Source: Numenius arquata (Eukaryota; Chordata; Aves; Charadriiformes; Scolopacidae). Taken from it: a stretch of 64,000 bases of DNA. The position numbers and the translations under genes are program-made. The notes beneath the pieces were generated by a model. That model saw only the letters and a list, made by a program, of their open reading frames with translations, was not told the origin of the DNA and searched no databases. Location: positions 39,529,899 to 39,593,898 of the forward strand of contig NC_133583.1 of assembly GCF_964106895.1 (NCBI RefSeq), given 5' to 3'. Position 1 is the first letter of the stretch. Each line of letters opens with the position of its first letter. Of this stretch, positions 11,875-23,266 are shown one piece after another.

Positions 11875-12893
11875 TCATAGAGTGGGTTGGGTTGGAAGGG
11901 ATCTTAGAGATCATCTAGTTGCAACCGCCTGCCATGGCCAGGGACACCTTCCACTAGACCAGGTTGTTCAATGCTCTATCCAGCCTGACCTTGAATACTT
12001 CCAGGGATGGCGTGTCCACAACTTCTTTGGGCAACCTGTTCCAGTGTCTCACCACCCTCACAGAAAATAATTTGTTCCTAATCTCTGATTTAAATTTTCT
12101 CTCTTTCTGTTGAAAACCTTGTCTTGTCACTACACTCCTTGATAAAGAGTCCCTCCCTATCTATCCTGTAGGCCACTTTTAAGGACTGGAAGGCTGCTCT
12201 AAGGTCTCCCTGGAGCTTTCTCTTCTCCAGGCTGAACAACCCCAACTCTCTCAGCCTGTGCTCGCAGCAGAGGTGCTCCAGCCCTCTGATCATCTTTGTG
12301 GTCCTCCTCTGAACCAGCTCCAACAGGTCCACATCCTTCTTATGTTGGGGTCTTCGGAGCTGGACGCAGTGCTCCAGGTCTCACGAGAGTGGAGTAGAGG
12401 GGTAGAATCGCCACCCTTGACCTGCTGGCCACAATTCTTTTGATGCAGCCCAGGGTGCGGTTGGCTTTCTGGGCTGTGAGTGCACGTTGCTGGCTCATGT
12501 TGAGCTTCTCATCCACCAGTACCCCCAAGTCCTTCTCCGTAAGGCTGCTCTCAATCCCTTTTCTGCCCAGCCTGTATTTGTGCTTGGGATTGCTGTGACC
12601 CAGGTGCAGGACCTTGCCCTTGGCCTGGTTGAACTTCATGCGGTTTGCATGGGCCTACCTCTCAAGCCTGTCCAGGTCCCTCTGAATGACATCCCTTCCC
12701 TCCAGTATGTTGAACTCACCACTCAGCTTGGTGTCGTTGGCAAACTTGCTGAGGGTGCACTCTATCCCACTGTCTGTGTCGCTGACTAAGATGTTAAACA
12801 ACATTGGTCCCAATACTGTCCTCTGAGGAACATCACTAGTCACTGGTCTCCACTTGGACATCGAGTCGTTGACTGCAACTATTTGAGTCTGAC
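11875..12893 (-). mobile_element. CR1 LINE, 3' part including broken reverse transcriptase
   Basis: Read on the minus strand this is the 3' portion of a CR1 non-LTR retrotransposon. Its reverse-transcriptase reading is broken into several ORFs. The one at 12909-12655 carries the palm region (VTSDVPQRTVLGPMLFNI, then IECTLSKFANDTKLSG). The one at 12639-12340 carries KGKVLHLGHSNPKHKYRLG and DLGVLVDEKLNMSQQ. The one at 12332-12090 carries RELGLFSLEKRKLQGDLRAA. The family's catalytic F-A-D-D box appears as F-A-N-D (codon AAC at plus 12736-12738), so a metal-binding aspartate is lost. Frame changes between the ORFs also show that the copy is dead. The 3' end faces left at about 11875 with only about one short terminal unit. 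The copy continues to the right beyond the LTR insertion. Confidence 0.92.
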
Positions 12894-13466
12894 TGAGGCG
12901 TGGAAACAAACTTTACAACTCACAGAGAGTTACAAAGCAGGTATGTTTATTGCAGCGCTGGGTGCAAGGGGGATCGCTCCTCCTAACTTGCATGCCATGC
13001 CGTAAAACAAACATCTATTTAGAATAAAAAAGCATACATATTCATTGGTATGGGCTGGGTTATTACAATTAGTTCTAAGAGTAAGCATAACTATTGTAAT
13101 TATTTCTGGGAACTCATTATCATAAGTCTCCTCCTCTTGCCGTGTGCGCACTGCCATCCGGTGGTTGTGGGCCTGGGTCTTCTGGAGGAAGGCTCATAGT
13201 CTTCTTCACCGTGTGCTCTTCACCTTTGGTATAAAACGCTGAGTTGGCTGGACTCCAAACCACAGAACTGATTCAACTAGATGGTTGCTTCACAAAGATA
13301 ATCAAGTTTCTCCTTTGCATGCAGGCTGTTCCTGTTATCTTGTACATTGTGCTTTACAACTCAAGGATAATTCTTTGTCTTGGCTAAGCTTTAGTTCCGG
13401 GCTTCGATGTTTGCTGTGCTGCGCTAAATTGCGCTAACAATGTTTAACTATTTATTTTCTGAATCA
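12894..13466 (-). mobile_element. Solo LTR of an avian endogenous retrovirus, nested in CR1
   Basis: This 573-bp segment begins TGAGGCG and ends GAATCA, giving the TG...CA ends of an LTR. It is flanked by TGAC on both sides (12890-12893 and 13467-13470), or by a 5-bp duplication with one mismatch. Removing it rejoins the CR1 sequence cleanly. On the minus strand an AATAAA polyadenylation signal lies at 12951-12946, after CCCAGCGCTGC and before a TAACTC-type U5. I know this arrangement from bird LTRs, probably ERVL- or ERVK-like, but I cannot name the family. No gag, pol or env sequence is attached, so it is a solo LTR left by recombination between two LTRs. Confidence 0.75.
12946..12951 (-). 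promoter_or_regulatory. LTR polyadenylation signal
   Basis: On the minus strand this is AATAAA, within GCAATAAACATACCTGC. Its place shortly before the LTR 3' end matches the usual R/U5 position of a retroviral polyadenylation signal. Confidence 0.6.
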
Positions 13467-13491
13467 TGACCATCCAGCCAATTCCTTATCC
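13467..13491 (-). mobile_element. CR1 continuation on the far side of the LTR
   Basis: On the minus strand this short piece encodes IRNWLDG, the CR1 reverse-transcriptase segment that normally comes immediately before the part found left of the LTR. It shows that the LTR landed inside an existing CR1 copy. Beyond about 13491 the CR1 match fades, so this is the truncated 5' end of the element or is too diverged to follow. Confidence 0.7.
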
Positions 13492-14683
13492 TGATTTAGT
13501 AAATTTCCTTCAGGATGTTTGCAAATTTATGAAAATTCAATATTTTTGTAGTTATTCTATTCCAGCTTTATAGGGAGAAGCAGGGAGAACTTGAGCCCAT
13601 TCTGTTCCAAAGTTACATTTATTGGGGAGAAGTAACAAGTCTCCCTACTGAGCCATGATTTACAAGGTAAATAGCAAATGCCAAAGATTAAGTAGTGATT
13701 TTCCCTTGTTTGGTGCTTAAGGGAAGAAATAGGGTTACTTCTATGTTTGACTTGGGCTAAGTAATGCCATTCTTACAGTGTATCATCCTGTGCAAGTGTT
13801 TCAATTCTCCAATATGGGCTTCTTGGGAACTAACCATGTCAGAAAATAGTGTTTTGAACATGTTGCCCTTTTTAGCCAAGGAAAACATATTTTTTTTCTT
13901 GTCCTTTTTTGACTTAAAACTGCAGGTTTTCAAATTCCTCATCAGAAAAATAACTTGGGTGGGTTGAGGAGGAGGTTTCTTCTGAAAACTTTTCCATCGA
14001 GGATGCAAGTATAATGTTACATGCTTGATTGCTGCAATATCAGAAGCAAATATTAACATGAAGATAATAATATTGAATTTTATCTGTAAGTGAATTATGC
14101 AGACACCAAACATAGCAGAAATCCTGAAGTAAAATTCCTTAAACACAATAAATTGTCAAGTTTGCTCTGTAAAGAGAGCTACTGACGTGGAAATAAGAAA
14201 ATCAGAATAATTCTGGTTGCATTGCAAGTGCAGACAAAAAAACAGTATGCTGAGCCAGGACTGCATGTTTTTCTTGCTGTCCCTTTGGATAACAGCAACT
14301 ACTGCTTCACCAGCTTGGAGCAACATACAGAGAGGATTAGTACTTTGGGAACACTTCACTTGCATATGCCAAGGGAACAAAAATCTACTGTGAATTTTTA
14401 GCAGCAGCAAGAGAGAAATTGAGCAATGAGGGGGCTGGAGACCAATGCCTGCAGATGAGGTGGGATTTAATAGGAAAGCAGGCACAGGACTGTGGGTAGT
14501 CAGGGCTATTGCATCACTGGAATTACAGAACTGAAACAGCTTGCGTAACTGAGCACTCTGTTGGACAACTTCAGGGCACTTTAAGAAAATCAGAAACGAT
14601 TAGGAAGGGTGTTGTGCTCTAGTGCATGGAGGTAGTGGGTGATAAGCTTGTTGAGATCTTATGAGTCAGGATGAGATTTGTAA
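13492..14683. other. AT-rich non-coding sequence
   Basis: The longest ORFs here (129 codons at 13757-14146 and 109 codons at 14156-14485, both minus) have no recognisable domain and are rich in K, F, I and L, as expected from AT-rich DNA. The first also overlaps a plus-strand ORF. No repeat family was recognised. Confidence 0.55.
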
Positions 14684-14739
14684 CAAAATATTTCTTCCAA
14701 CTATATCACAGTTAGGCATTTTCAGGTAATGGTGTCCTT
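14684..14739. repeat. Diverged dispersed repeat, copy 1
   Basis: This 56-base block matches 15172-15227 without gaps at 48 of 56 positions by my hand alignment. Both contain the words GCATTTT and AGGTAAT followed by GTGTCCTT. The family is unknown to me. Confidence 0.65.
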
Positions 14740-15171
14740 CATACTGACTTGCTTGTGAATAAATGGAGCCTGTTGCCTTATTTGTTGAGACTTATTGACT
14801 CTCGTGACTTGCATGTCTGTGTTACCATCTAGGGGGAATAGAATCTCCAGGTGCTGTACCATCTGTTTTGGAAATATTGTCCTGTACCTGACTTTTAATT
14901 TTGCAAATTAATAGTAACACTTAGTATTTGGGGATTATTTAGAAAAGCAAACATGTTTGTAAATACCAGTGAATATCTCTCTTCTCAAGGAAGGAGGTTT
15001 TTTTTTATTTTGTTTAAATAAAAAATTGCTCTGGAAGGTCAAAGATTTTCAATTCTCTTTTCCTACTGCAGATAAAAAAGAGCCTAAAAGTTTCCTGTCC
15101 ATGTAAATCCAGGAAATTATAATTGTGAGGGCTTCAGTAAAATTAGTTTGGACCTGACATTTTACAAGTAG
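14740..15171. other. Unique non-coding sequence between two repeat copies
   Basis: No gene or repeat was recognised. The sequence is AT-rich with a T tract near 14999-15007. Confidence 0.5.
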
Positions 15172-15227
15172 CAAAATGTTTCTTCAAATTATAGCACAAT
15201 TGGGCATTTTTAGGTAATAGTGTCCTT
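15172..15227. repeat. Diverged dispersed repeat, copy 2
   Basis: This is the direct-orientation partner of 14684-14739, 488 bases downstream, ungapped and about 86% identical by eye. The match falls off outside these limits. It could be an old local duplication or two copies of an ancient repeat. Confidence 0.65.
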
Positions 15228-16780
15228 GTCTTTGTTAACAAATACATTTTCTCATGCAAACTACTTAATATAATCATTAAACTATGCTAGTTCCAAACTC
15301 TATAAATACTCTGTACTTCGGCTGGGAAGTAGAGTTGATTAGAAATGGTAGTATTTTGTTTATGCTGGGTTGTTAGGAGTTGCTGGTGTAGGTTTTTATC
15401 TTGTATCTCCTGTATTTTAATATTTCTTTCCTCTGAACCCTTTATTTTTATATCTATTACAGGACTACATGTAGTCTCTCAACAGAGATTGGACTTGTAT
15501 TAGGTACCGCATGTGCATACAGTAATAGATTATCCTACTCCCATTTCTAAACGGGCAAGACAGACAAGTCCGGCCTTCTGGTAATGGTTCTATCCCCGTT
15601 TGAGTTAGAGACAGAGCCGCTTTTTTCTGCTTTTTCATCTATAGAAGTCTTTAATTAAGGCTCAAGTGGAGCTACACAAAGGGTGAGGTAACATTTTATT
15701 GGGACAGTGACAAAATTTGGACCTTAATCAATTGTTTTAGGATTACAGTGGAGGTTTGTAGCCAAGCTCAGCAATGAATCCTACCTGACTCCAGTTTTGC
15801 CTAGGAATTTGAATTCCAAGGTGATTTTTCCTTTGTACTTGAGTCTGTGGTACTGCATTGCTCTTGGAGGCAATAAGGTGCCAGCTCACTCTTAGAGTAG
15901 TTGTGCACCTAAGTGTCCTAGGACATTTCTCTCAATGTACTTGTGGTTCTGTTCTGTAGGTAACTAAAAGCGGGAGACCCCAAAGATTTAATGAATGAGT
16001 GGGCTGTTTTTACTTTAGCTGGTATTTTCTTCAGTCATCTCTGGGAGTAGCTGGAGAAGTTGAAATAGACTGGATAAGATACTACTGGTAGTTCATATAA
16101 ATATATGTAACTTAACTCATTTTGATGCAATTATGTGTTCCCATATAATACAGACTGACCTATGTGATACAGTGATACAGACATTGAGTTTTTTATGTGT
16201 ACTATATATATCTTCCATTTTAATATGCTTTTTCATACCAAGGCTGATAAAGGATAAAGGCAGTGTTCTTTAGCTGTTCATCTACTAATAACCCTCAAAG
16301 CAAATTGAGTCAGTTCTAATGCAACTAGTTAACTAGTTTAGAAATACTAATGCCAAAGAACAGCTAACTGATCATATTGCCATCAAGCACTTTTCTGGTC
16401 TGAGACTTTTGGAAATATTTAAAAGGCAGTACAGTACACATAAGTGTAAAAATATCTTTATGGAAACTCACTAAAACAGTGCATTTCTGTAGCATTTAGT
16501 CATCGCTACCATTTGTAAAGCTTGATCTCTTACTGATAAATATGCTCTCCCCAATGTTTTATCTGAATTGTATATTTTTTTTACAATCTGAGTGGAACCA
16601 TATACTAAATCAGTCTTTAATTTCTTAATCATGCATATTTCATTAATGTTAATTGAAGTTTTGTTGAAATTAAACCTGAGTAAATGTCTCGAGACATATT
16701 TTAGACAGAATAGATAAGCCAAGAACCAGGCCACATAACGAACATATGCTTCACAATGTGTTTAGATTTAGTTAAATGTG
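15228..16780. other. AT-rich non-coding sequence
   Basis: No gene is supported. It contains a 16-bp perfect palindrome at 16323-16338, made of AACTAGTT twice in tandem. The minus-strand ORF at 16471-16734 has no recognisable domain. Confidence 0.55.
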
Positions 16781-16860
16781 ATTTCGGTCTTGGCCTTCTT
16801 GATGCATTTGCAAATTAATTTGCATTTAGAACTGCAGTGGAACCAGAATACAGCTGGGCA
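16781..16860. promoter_or_regulatory. Possible regulatory element: homeodomain/POU-type palindrome
   Basis: The 16-bp perfect palindrome TGCAAATTAATTTGCA (16809-16824) contains TAAT/ATTA cores in both orientations and overlaps an exact octamer ATTTGCAT at 16818-16825. Octamers are bound by POU factors and ATTA cores by homeodomain proteins. Site clusters like this are common in vertebrate developmental enhancers, but also arise by chance in AT-rich DNA. I have no conservation data. Confidence 0.2.
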
Positions 16861-19471
16861 AACAACAGTTTGTTGTTGCTGACAGTTTTTAAAAGATCTT
16901 TTTAATTAGGTCAACAGCACAATGACAATGGCAGGTTATTAGTTGTACAAAATATGTTCTGTCCTTACAGTGCTTTTTATTCATTGCCACCAAGAACAGG
17001 GATAGTGATTTTTCTCTGTGTTATAGAAACATAATGTATGGACCTTATTATAAACCAATGCAATCTAGTGAACACTGAACTGCTTATAAATGCATTTTTA
17101 TAAGAATGTTGAAGCTCTATCTAAATTTTAAAACCTGATGAGAGGATTGAAGCAAGGAAAAGACTTGCCAAGTCTCAGTGTGAGCACCTGAATATTTTCT
17201 TTCTAAAAGTATAGCCTTTATTTCTAGTTTGTTAGATTTATACTGCACAAGAGCACTGAAACTATTTATGCCAGATGTGATTGGTTTCCAGCTTTTTCCT
17301 CTTAGAAGTATGATGACATGTTTTATTTTCTTTAATTATGGCACAATTATTTGCTACTCACGCTATTTCTATTATAAACTGAGTTACCCTCTTGGCCTTT
17401 TCTGTTATTAATCTGTCTTTTGCCTCTCAAAGTGTGCTTTCCAAAGTCTTAAATACCTAGAATTTATCCGCACTATTATCTTTGCAAATCTGTGAAGTGA
17501 AATATGACATGGGAATACCATCAGCAATATTAGACATTTAGCCAAACACTTTTAACCAATACAAGCTTATGATAAAATGTTGAGACAAGTGCTATATTTC
17601 ATCAGACAACACAAATTAAGTAGATCAGTGCAGTAAGCCATTTACAACATTGTGCAGAGATATTTTTAGGCTCTGTAGCTGTGCTTCATCCAAATGTCTG
17701 TCGTCTTCTTCCTCTTCCTATTTGAATCCCGTCAGTGGCCTATGCCTTGTTGTGGTACCATAAACTTTCAAGCCCCCTTAGATCTACAGTAATATATGCA
17801 GTTTTAATGTAATGATTCAGATAAAACTATAACTAATAGAGAGGTTTTATTGTAAATAGAAATGCAGCTCTAAACTTTTGGCTTGCCAGGCAGGACCACT
17901 TGAAGTTTCACCTTTCAAAGTACTTTTTGTCTTATGTTCCCATTGCAGGCAAAAGTGTAATGGAATAATTAATAATTCATAAAATACTTGGCACAATAAA
18001 GTGATTTGCTTCCATGTCAGGTTGTTTTAAATAATATAAAGAATGCTGGTACTGTTTTTTGAGACGGTGCAACAGCTACAGTATCAGATCATTTTTACAT
18101 CTCCTTGGAGGGATTGTGAAAGGGTATACTGCACCAGAAAGGCTTTTAATGAGTTGCGTCCCTGAAGGAAACAGGTACATAAGCAAGATGTTTTCACTTT
18201 TTTTTGTCACAGAATGCAGTGATTTGAGCACAACCTTAAGTAAGAAAAATACCCATTTGAGTCAAGTGGAAAGACAGTTGAACATCATTTTGGGTTAAAT
18301 GGTGTATACATGACCAAGGTTTTATTTTGTCACTAGTGTATGAACTGATACACTAAGAGTGGAAAGTAATATCCAAGGTGCAGAGCTTTCCTGAAACGGT
18401 ATAGGCTTCCTACTTATTCATGATTTGTAGTAGTCCTCCAAGAACATTAGTAACAATCTTTCAGAACTCCTGATTACAGATGGATATGCTCTACATATTC
18501 ACAGCTGGTCTTTACCCAAGAGAAACTACAACCAGACTGACAAAAGGAAAAAATGAAGCAAGCCAAGGGAAGAAAGCAAGTCAACTGGGTTTGAGTAGAA
18601 TGATGAAGATACACTTGAACTAAACCAAGTTAAGTAGATGAGATTACAATGGAAGAAGAGAACAAGAAGAGAGTCATTTAAAGCACCTCTCATTTAGAGG
18701 ATTACTTTAACAGGCTTGGAAGTGGGAAAAGTGGGAAGCTAGTAGGTTATGTTGTGTAGGAATCTGCACAATAATAGATCTGAATTTTATCTCCTGATTT
18801 TAATGAACACACAAGAGCTTTGTCTTCTTTTGCTTGCTTTATTCTAGTACAGCTTCTTTCAAGTGAATGGAATTACATTGTATTTACACCACTAAAACAA
18901 AAAAATAGAGTCAAGACACTCAGCAACCTTATCTTTTCTTATTTGGAAATTAATGCACAAATTTCTATAGTTCTGATTTTAATTTTTTTTTTTCCCCAAT
19001 GAAAAGGTAGCCAGTAAAGTGCATTTTTAAAGGCTCACAAATTTATCGTCTTACTTAAGGGAATAAGATTGCATTACAGTGTCTGAACTGATTTGGCATG
19101 AAATAAAATCTAAGCTTTCCTAATAAAAACATTTTATCATTATTCTCACAACAAAAATTATTAAGAATCTTTGGTTTTAAAACAATGTTTGGAAACTGTG
19201 GCACTAAGTTGCATTGCTGTAACTATTTAAATTGGCCATTTAGTTACTCATCCGTTTAGTTTATAAATCTTGTCTGCTGCAAACGGATTTTGAACATTAA
19301 TCAGTAGAAGCAGTTATGCAAAACCAAATGTAAAATACATATTTTGGGGTGAGATTAAATGTAATTGCAATGATGTTTGAGAGAGTATAACTTATTATAA
19401 TTAGGCATTTGCCCTTGTTTTTTACAGTATTTGCTTTAGTCTCATTTCTTAAGAAACATTTGTGACCCAGA
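16861..19471. other. AT-rich non-coding sequence
   Basis: No gene is supported. ORFs at 17229, 18059 and 18820 are under 80 codons without domains. A small inverted repeat, TAGTGTAT/ATACACTA, sits near 18335-18356. The stretch around 19230-19420 is rich in ATTA-type words. Confidence 0.55.
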
Positions 19472-19487
19472 CCCCCCCCCCCCCCCC
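19472..19487 (+). repeat. Poly-C tract of 16
   Basis: Sixteen consecutive C occur between GACCCAGA and ACTATTC. Long C runs are rare in this AT-rich window and are prone to replication slippage and sequencing error. Confidence 0.85.
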
Positions 19488-21329
19488 ACTATTCAAGAGT
19501 TTTTAGATCCACGTCATTCTGATGGTGTCAGCCGTGTGTTGCTGCCTTTTCTCTTGATGCTGATCTCCAGGCATCTTGATTCTGAGACTTAGCCAGCGTA
19601 ACTGACCTGATTTTCCCAGCCCTAGAATGAGACCAGCAGGAGCTGGTAATCTTTCACTTCACAGGGCAACAAGCACAATGCCTTCCTTTGCATGGGCCCA
19701 AGGCAGTGCAGCCTTCAGGAGATATATGGAGAAGGAGGACTGTATCCTCACACAGGATTGCTGTCCATCTGTGATCCTGCCAACGCTCTCCATCTGAGAG
19801 GTTTTAAAAACATAATATGTGAAGACGTAATACATTCAGTGCAAACAGCTCTCATTTGGTTTTGCATATGTAAGTGGGCATCACATGCCTTTGAGGAATT
19901 GTTCAAGAACCCTTTGTCTTTTTTCTTCCTGGGATTGAAGTTGAATGTAGTACAATTCCTCATAAAGGCCCAGGAAAGATGACCAGTACCGTGGGAGTGG
20001 TATCTCCAAATCTTTTCAGCTAGACTTTGCATTAGCCCCATGTGTGCAGAGAGGGCAACCAAATATCTCGATCAGTAGATCAGAAAATATTCACGCACCT
20101 TTCCTGTGCAGTGGGAATTGAAAGGATAAATAGGATGCTGCGTATATTTCTCATTCCTATACTTTTCAGCTCGATTCATCTTCACTTTTAACCTTTTAAA
20201 CCATATTTTATTTACATACTTGGGAGAGAATTATGGCAGTAGCTTTTCATGGTGGTAGAAGTCCTTTCTGTTTATTTCTGCAAATTGTTAGCCTTTCTGA
20301 ATTGCAGCTGAAAACATTTCCTTCAGCATAGTTCTGCTTGTTCCTGTTTCACATCTTGTCAGTGCTGACTTAAATAATTATTAACTAGCAGAAAGCAGAT
20401 AGGGCAGTTGTTTAAATTTTTGAATGATCAGTTCCAGGTCATATTAATTATTCAGAAAAGCATTTAACAGCTTAATAAGAGAAGGGTTTGACCATAAATG
20501 TCATTTTCATTTGTTTGTGTTATTTGAGACTGTTATAACTGGCTGCTTAATGGTCTGTGTCATGCAGGTGTATTATTAGCTCTCACTGGCACATTTTACT
20601 CAGTTGTCATTAATGGCACAGAATGGCTTTCCCATCATTTTCTCTTGGAATCCCAGATAGAGAGTAAGATCAGTGACAGTTTTATCAGCGTGTTACATTA
20701 AGCTGCTCTTTGCCACTCATGAATCAATGTATTTTCATCTCAGACTAGTCCCTGCTCTACATATGTCAGTGCCACTCCACTGTCTCATTTGCCAAATGAA
20801 TAACAGAGTTCTCATTAAATTAATGCTGTGATTTTTTGCACTGGATTACCTGCAATATGTTCAGTTTGCTCTTTTTTCATTTTACTGAAAAATAGCTCTC
20901 AAATACCAAAGAATAAACAACCACAGTTAAATAAGGACTAAAGAAAATAAAATGGTATTTGAGTTATAAAATCAATCATGGTTCTTGACTGAAAATTCAG
21001 CAGTAATTGGGGAGGTTGGAGGCAGTGAAGCATATTTTTTCAGCTTCCAGGCCTACAGTGTGGTCACTTGTGTTTTTATTTGTGCTCAGTAATATAGTAG
21101 GGAGAAAGGAAGGGAGCAATAATTGCTTAGTCACTGTCCTCTTGGATAAGTTTGCACCTGACAGATTTATAGTAAGAAAATTCAAGGTATATCTTATACA
21201 TCTACTAGCTTTAAAGGAATGAATTTTCATTTGCTGACTAAAGCAAGCCTAAGCATTTAACCCACAGAGAAACAACAAACCTGCTACGATCACTAGAAAA
21301 TGAAGATGTGTGCTCTTCTTTCATCTTAG
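19488..21329. other. Non-coding sequence, possibly regulatory in part
   Basis: No gene is called. ORFs at 19692-19982 and 19748-20062 overlap on opposite strands and show no domain. From about 20330 to 20760 the sequence is unique and rich in homeodomain-type words (TTAATTA, TAATTATTAA, CATTAATG), which makes it a plausible conserved non-coding element. This is a guess from appearance only. Confidence 0.4.
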
Positions 21330-21437
21330 ATGTGGAGGAGGCAAGCAGAATGAGCAGCAACCAGTTTGCAATATTCCAGTCATGGAGATTGGCCAGAAAA
21401 TCAGGAAGTCCAACTACACAGCGATTCCTCTAGCCTG
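21330..21437 (+). other. Candidate internal coding exon, 108 bp
   Basis: A strong acceptor (GCTCTTCTTTCATCTTAG) ends at 21329 and a strong donor CTG|GTAAGC follows 21437. The 108 bases keep one frame open throughout, with one base completing an upstream codon and two bases left over at the end. The peptide starts CGGGKQNEQQPVCNIPVM and ends RKSNYTAIPLA. The other two forward frames contain stops. Composition is more balanced than the flanks, and the length is typical of vertebrate internal exons and a multiple of three. I do not recognise the protein. It could belong to a gene with very large introns, or be chance. Confidence 0.35.
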
Positions 21438-23266
21438 GTAAGCCCTTTCTGGTTTGAAAACAGTTCGTGCGAATGTTTGTTGACCCTTTCACAATGTGAG
21501 AGAGTTATTGCCAAAAGATTGTGTAAATCAGTGTAAAATAAAGTAAAATTAATATTAAAATGTCAAAGAAGAGATAGGGTAAGAGAATTAGAATGAAAAA
21601 AGCAAAAATTAAAAAAGAAAAAGAAAAAAGAAAAACAATGAGTTCATGCAGGTTCTGGCGGTCAATTAACATTACCAATCAACACAGAAGCTGTAATAAG
21701 AATGCAAAACCAGGTTTATAGAGTTATTGTGTGTTTAAATCGGGCACGTTACCAAGCACCATTGGTTACGCTGCCCCATCTGAAGACTCATGACCTGACC
21801 ATGCCTTCAGGTTTTAACTGTTGTGCTGTCTCATTGTAACACCATAGCAAAGCAGTCTGTGTATACAGGGCTGCCATGGCTGGTATTACTAGACAGGCGT
21901 CACTAGTGCTCAAATACTTTAAAAACCCAAACAAAAAATTAATAGTACAAACATCTCCCGTGTAGAGGCAATCTCTTGCCTGGGGAAGCTGGTGCCTTGC
22001 AACATTTGATGGCGTTAAGGATATAATCTAGAATTGCTAAAATCTAGAATTGCTAAAAGGTGCAGGATACAGGAGCATATACTCTCCCTGGATAATTTCA
22101 GCATTTCTTATGACTTATTCAAATATATTTGTGACTAGTTATCAGGCTAGATGCTTTGCTACTCTGATCAAGATTGGCTTTTTTTTCCTTGTTGTACACA
22201 TTGTAGTACGTTGAAGAACCTGCTATTTCAAAAATAAAATTAAATCAACGGCAAATGAGGCAGCTCTTAAAGAAAATTTGGAAATAAGTGATTGGTTTCA
22301 GACAACTTAAAAGAAATAAGAATTTTAGATATTTTCTCACTTTCAGAAAATGAAGGACCCTACTTCACATGCCTGCCTTTAATTTTAAGGGCTACTAATC
22401 TTTTTATGCCAGGCTCTCCTAAGGGAAGGAGATGAGGCCATTTTCTTATACTTCTCTGTAGCAACCAGGAAATATGTACATCTGCTTCCTCTTAAAGATG
22501 CTTTACTCTGCAGGAGATGAAACCTGCTGTGCTTCTCAACATAATATGCATCATTGTCAGCTTCCTGATTTCTGCACTGCCCCATTTATGGGGACTTGTA
22601 ACACAGTCCCATCTCTTCAGTGCCCTTATGCTTTCTGAATTGAGCAGGAGAATGCACTGAGGTAAGACAGGTTCCAAGAGAACCCAGAGTATAAAGACTG
22701 ATTTTGCATATTGGTTATGTGGTTACTTATAGAGGGAACATTTCGAATTGCATGCTGACCATATTCTTGTGAGCAATATCTCATAGTAAATTTGTACATT
22801 ATTAAGTCACAATCAGAAAAATTGTTTGTATTATCCTGCTAAACTTTGGTTATCATAGAAACTTTTAGTCAGATAAAGATAGGAGACTGTTTTAGTATTT
22901 GCAAATAGTCAGCTGTCTATTTGTTGTGTTTCTTTCCAGTGTCTGACAAACCATTAAATTAACTGAATTCCGTGCACCATAATATCTGACATTGGTAACA
23001 AGTAAATGGCATAGTAAAGATCAACATAGGACACTGCAATAACAACATGTTAAAATTAAGCCAATAACCCCACATTTTCTGATGTGCATTTTATATTTAA
23101 GTTTTTCACACTTACCTATGGTGTCATGATTGCTTTTATAAGCATCTTTTTAATTTTCTTTATTCAGTAGTGTTAGAAAATTGTAAAATACATAGTTATA
23201 AATAAAGGAAAATAAGTGGAAATTAGAATTCTTTAAAGTATGAGGCAAGATACCAATTAGCTCAAA
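21438..23266. other. AT-rich non-coding sequence
   Basis: No gene is seen. An A-rich low-complexity patch lies at about 21594-21638. A 16-base unit is repeated exactly in tandem at 22026-22057. The ORFs at 22385-22677 overlap each other on the same strand and have no domain. Confidence 0.5.
22026..22057 (+). repeat. Exact 16-bp tandem duplication
   Basis: ATCTAGAATTGCTAAA occurs twice back to back (22026-22041 and 22042-22057), with no differences. Confidence 0.85.

Noticed and set aside
12258..12789. Plus-strand ORFs at 12258-12443 and 12487-12789
   Set aside because: They are the antisense of the CR1 reverse transcriptase, not genes.
12930..13157. 75-codon minus-strand ORF
   Set aside because: It lies wholly inside the solo LTR and shows no retroviral domain.
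13757..14146. The longest ORF in the window, 129 codons on the minus strand
   Set aside because: It is lysine- and phenylalanine-rich with homopolymer stretches, overlaps a plus-strand ORF and contains no recognisable domain, as expected by chance in AT-rich DNA.
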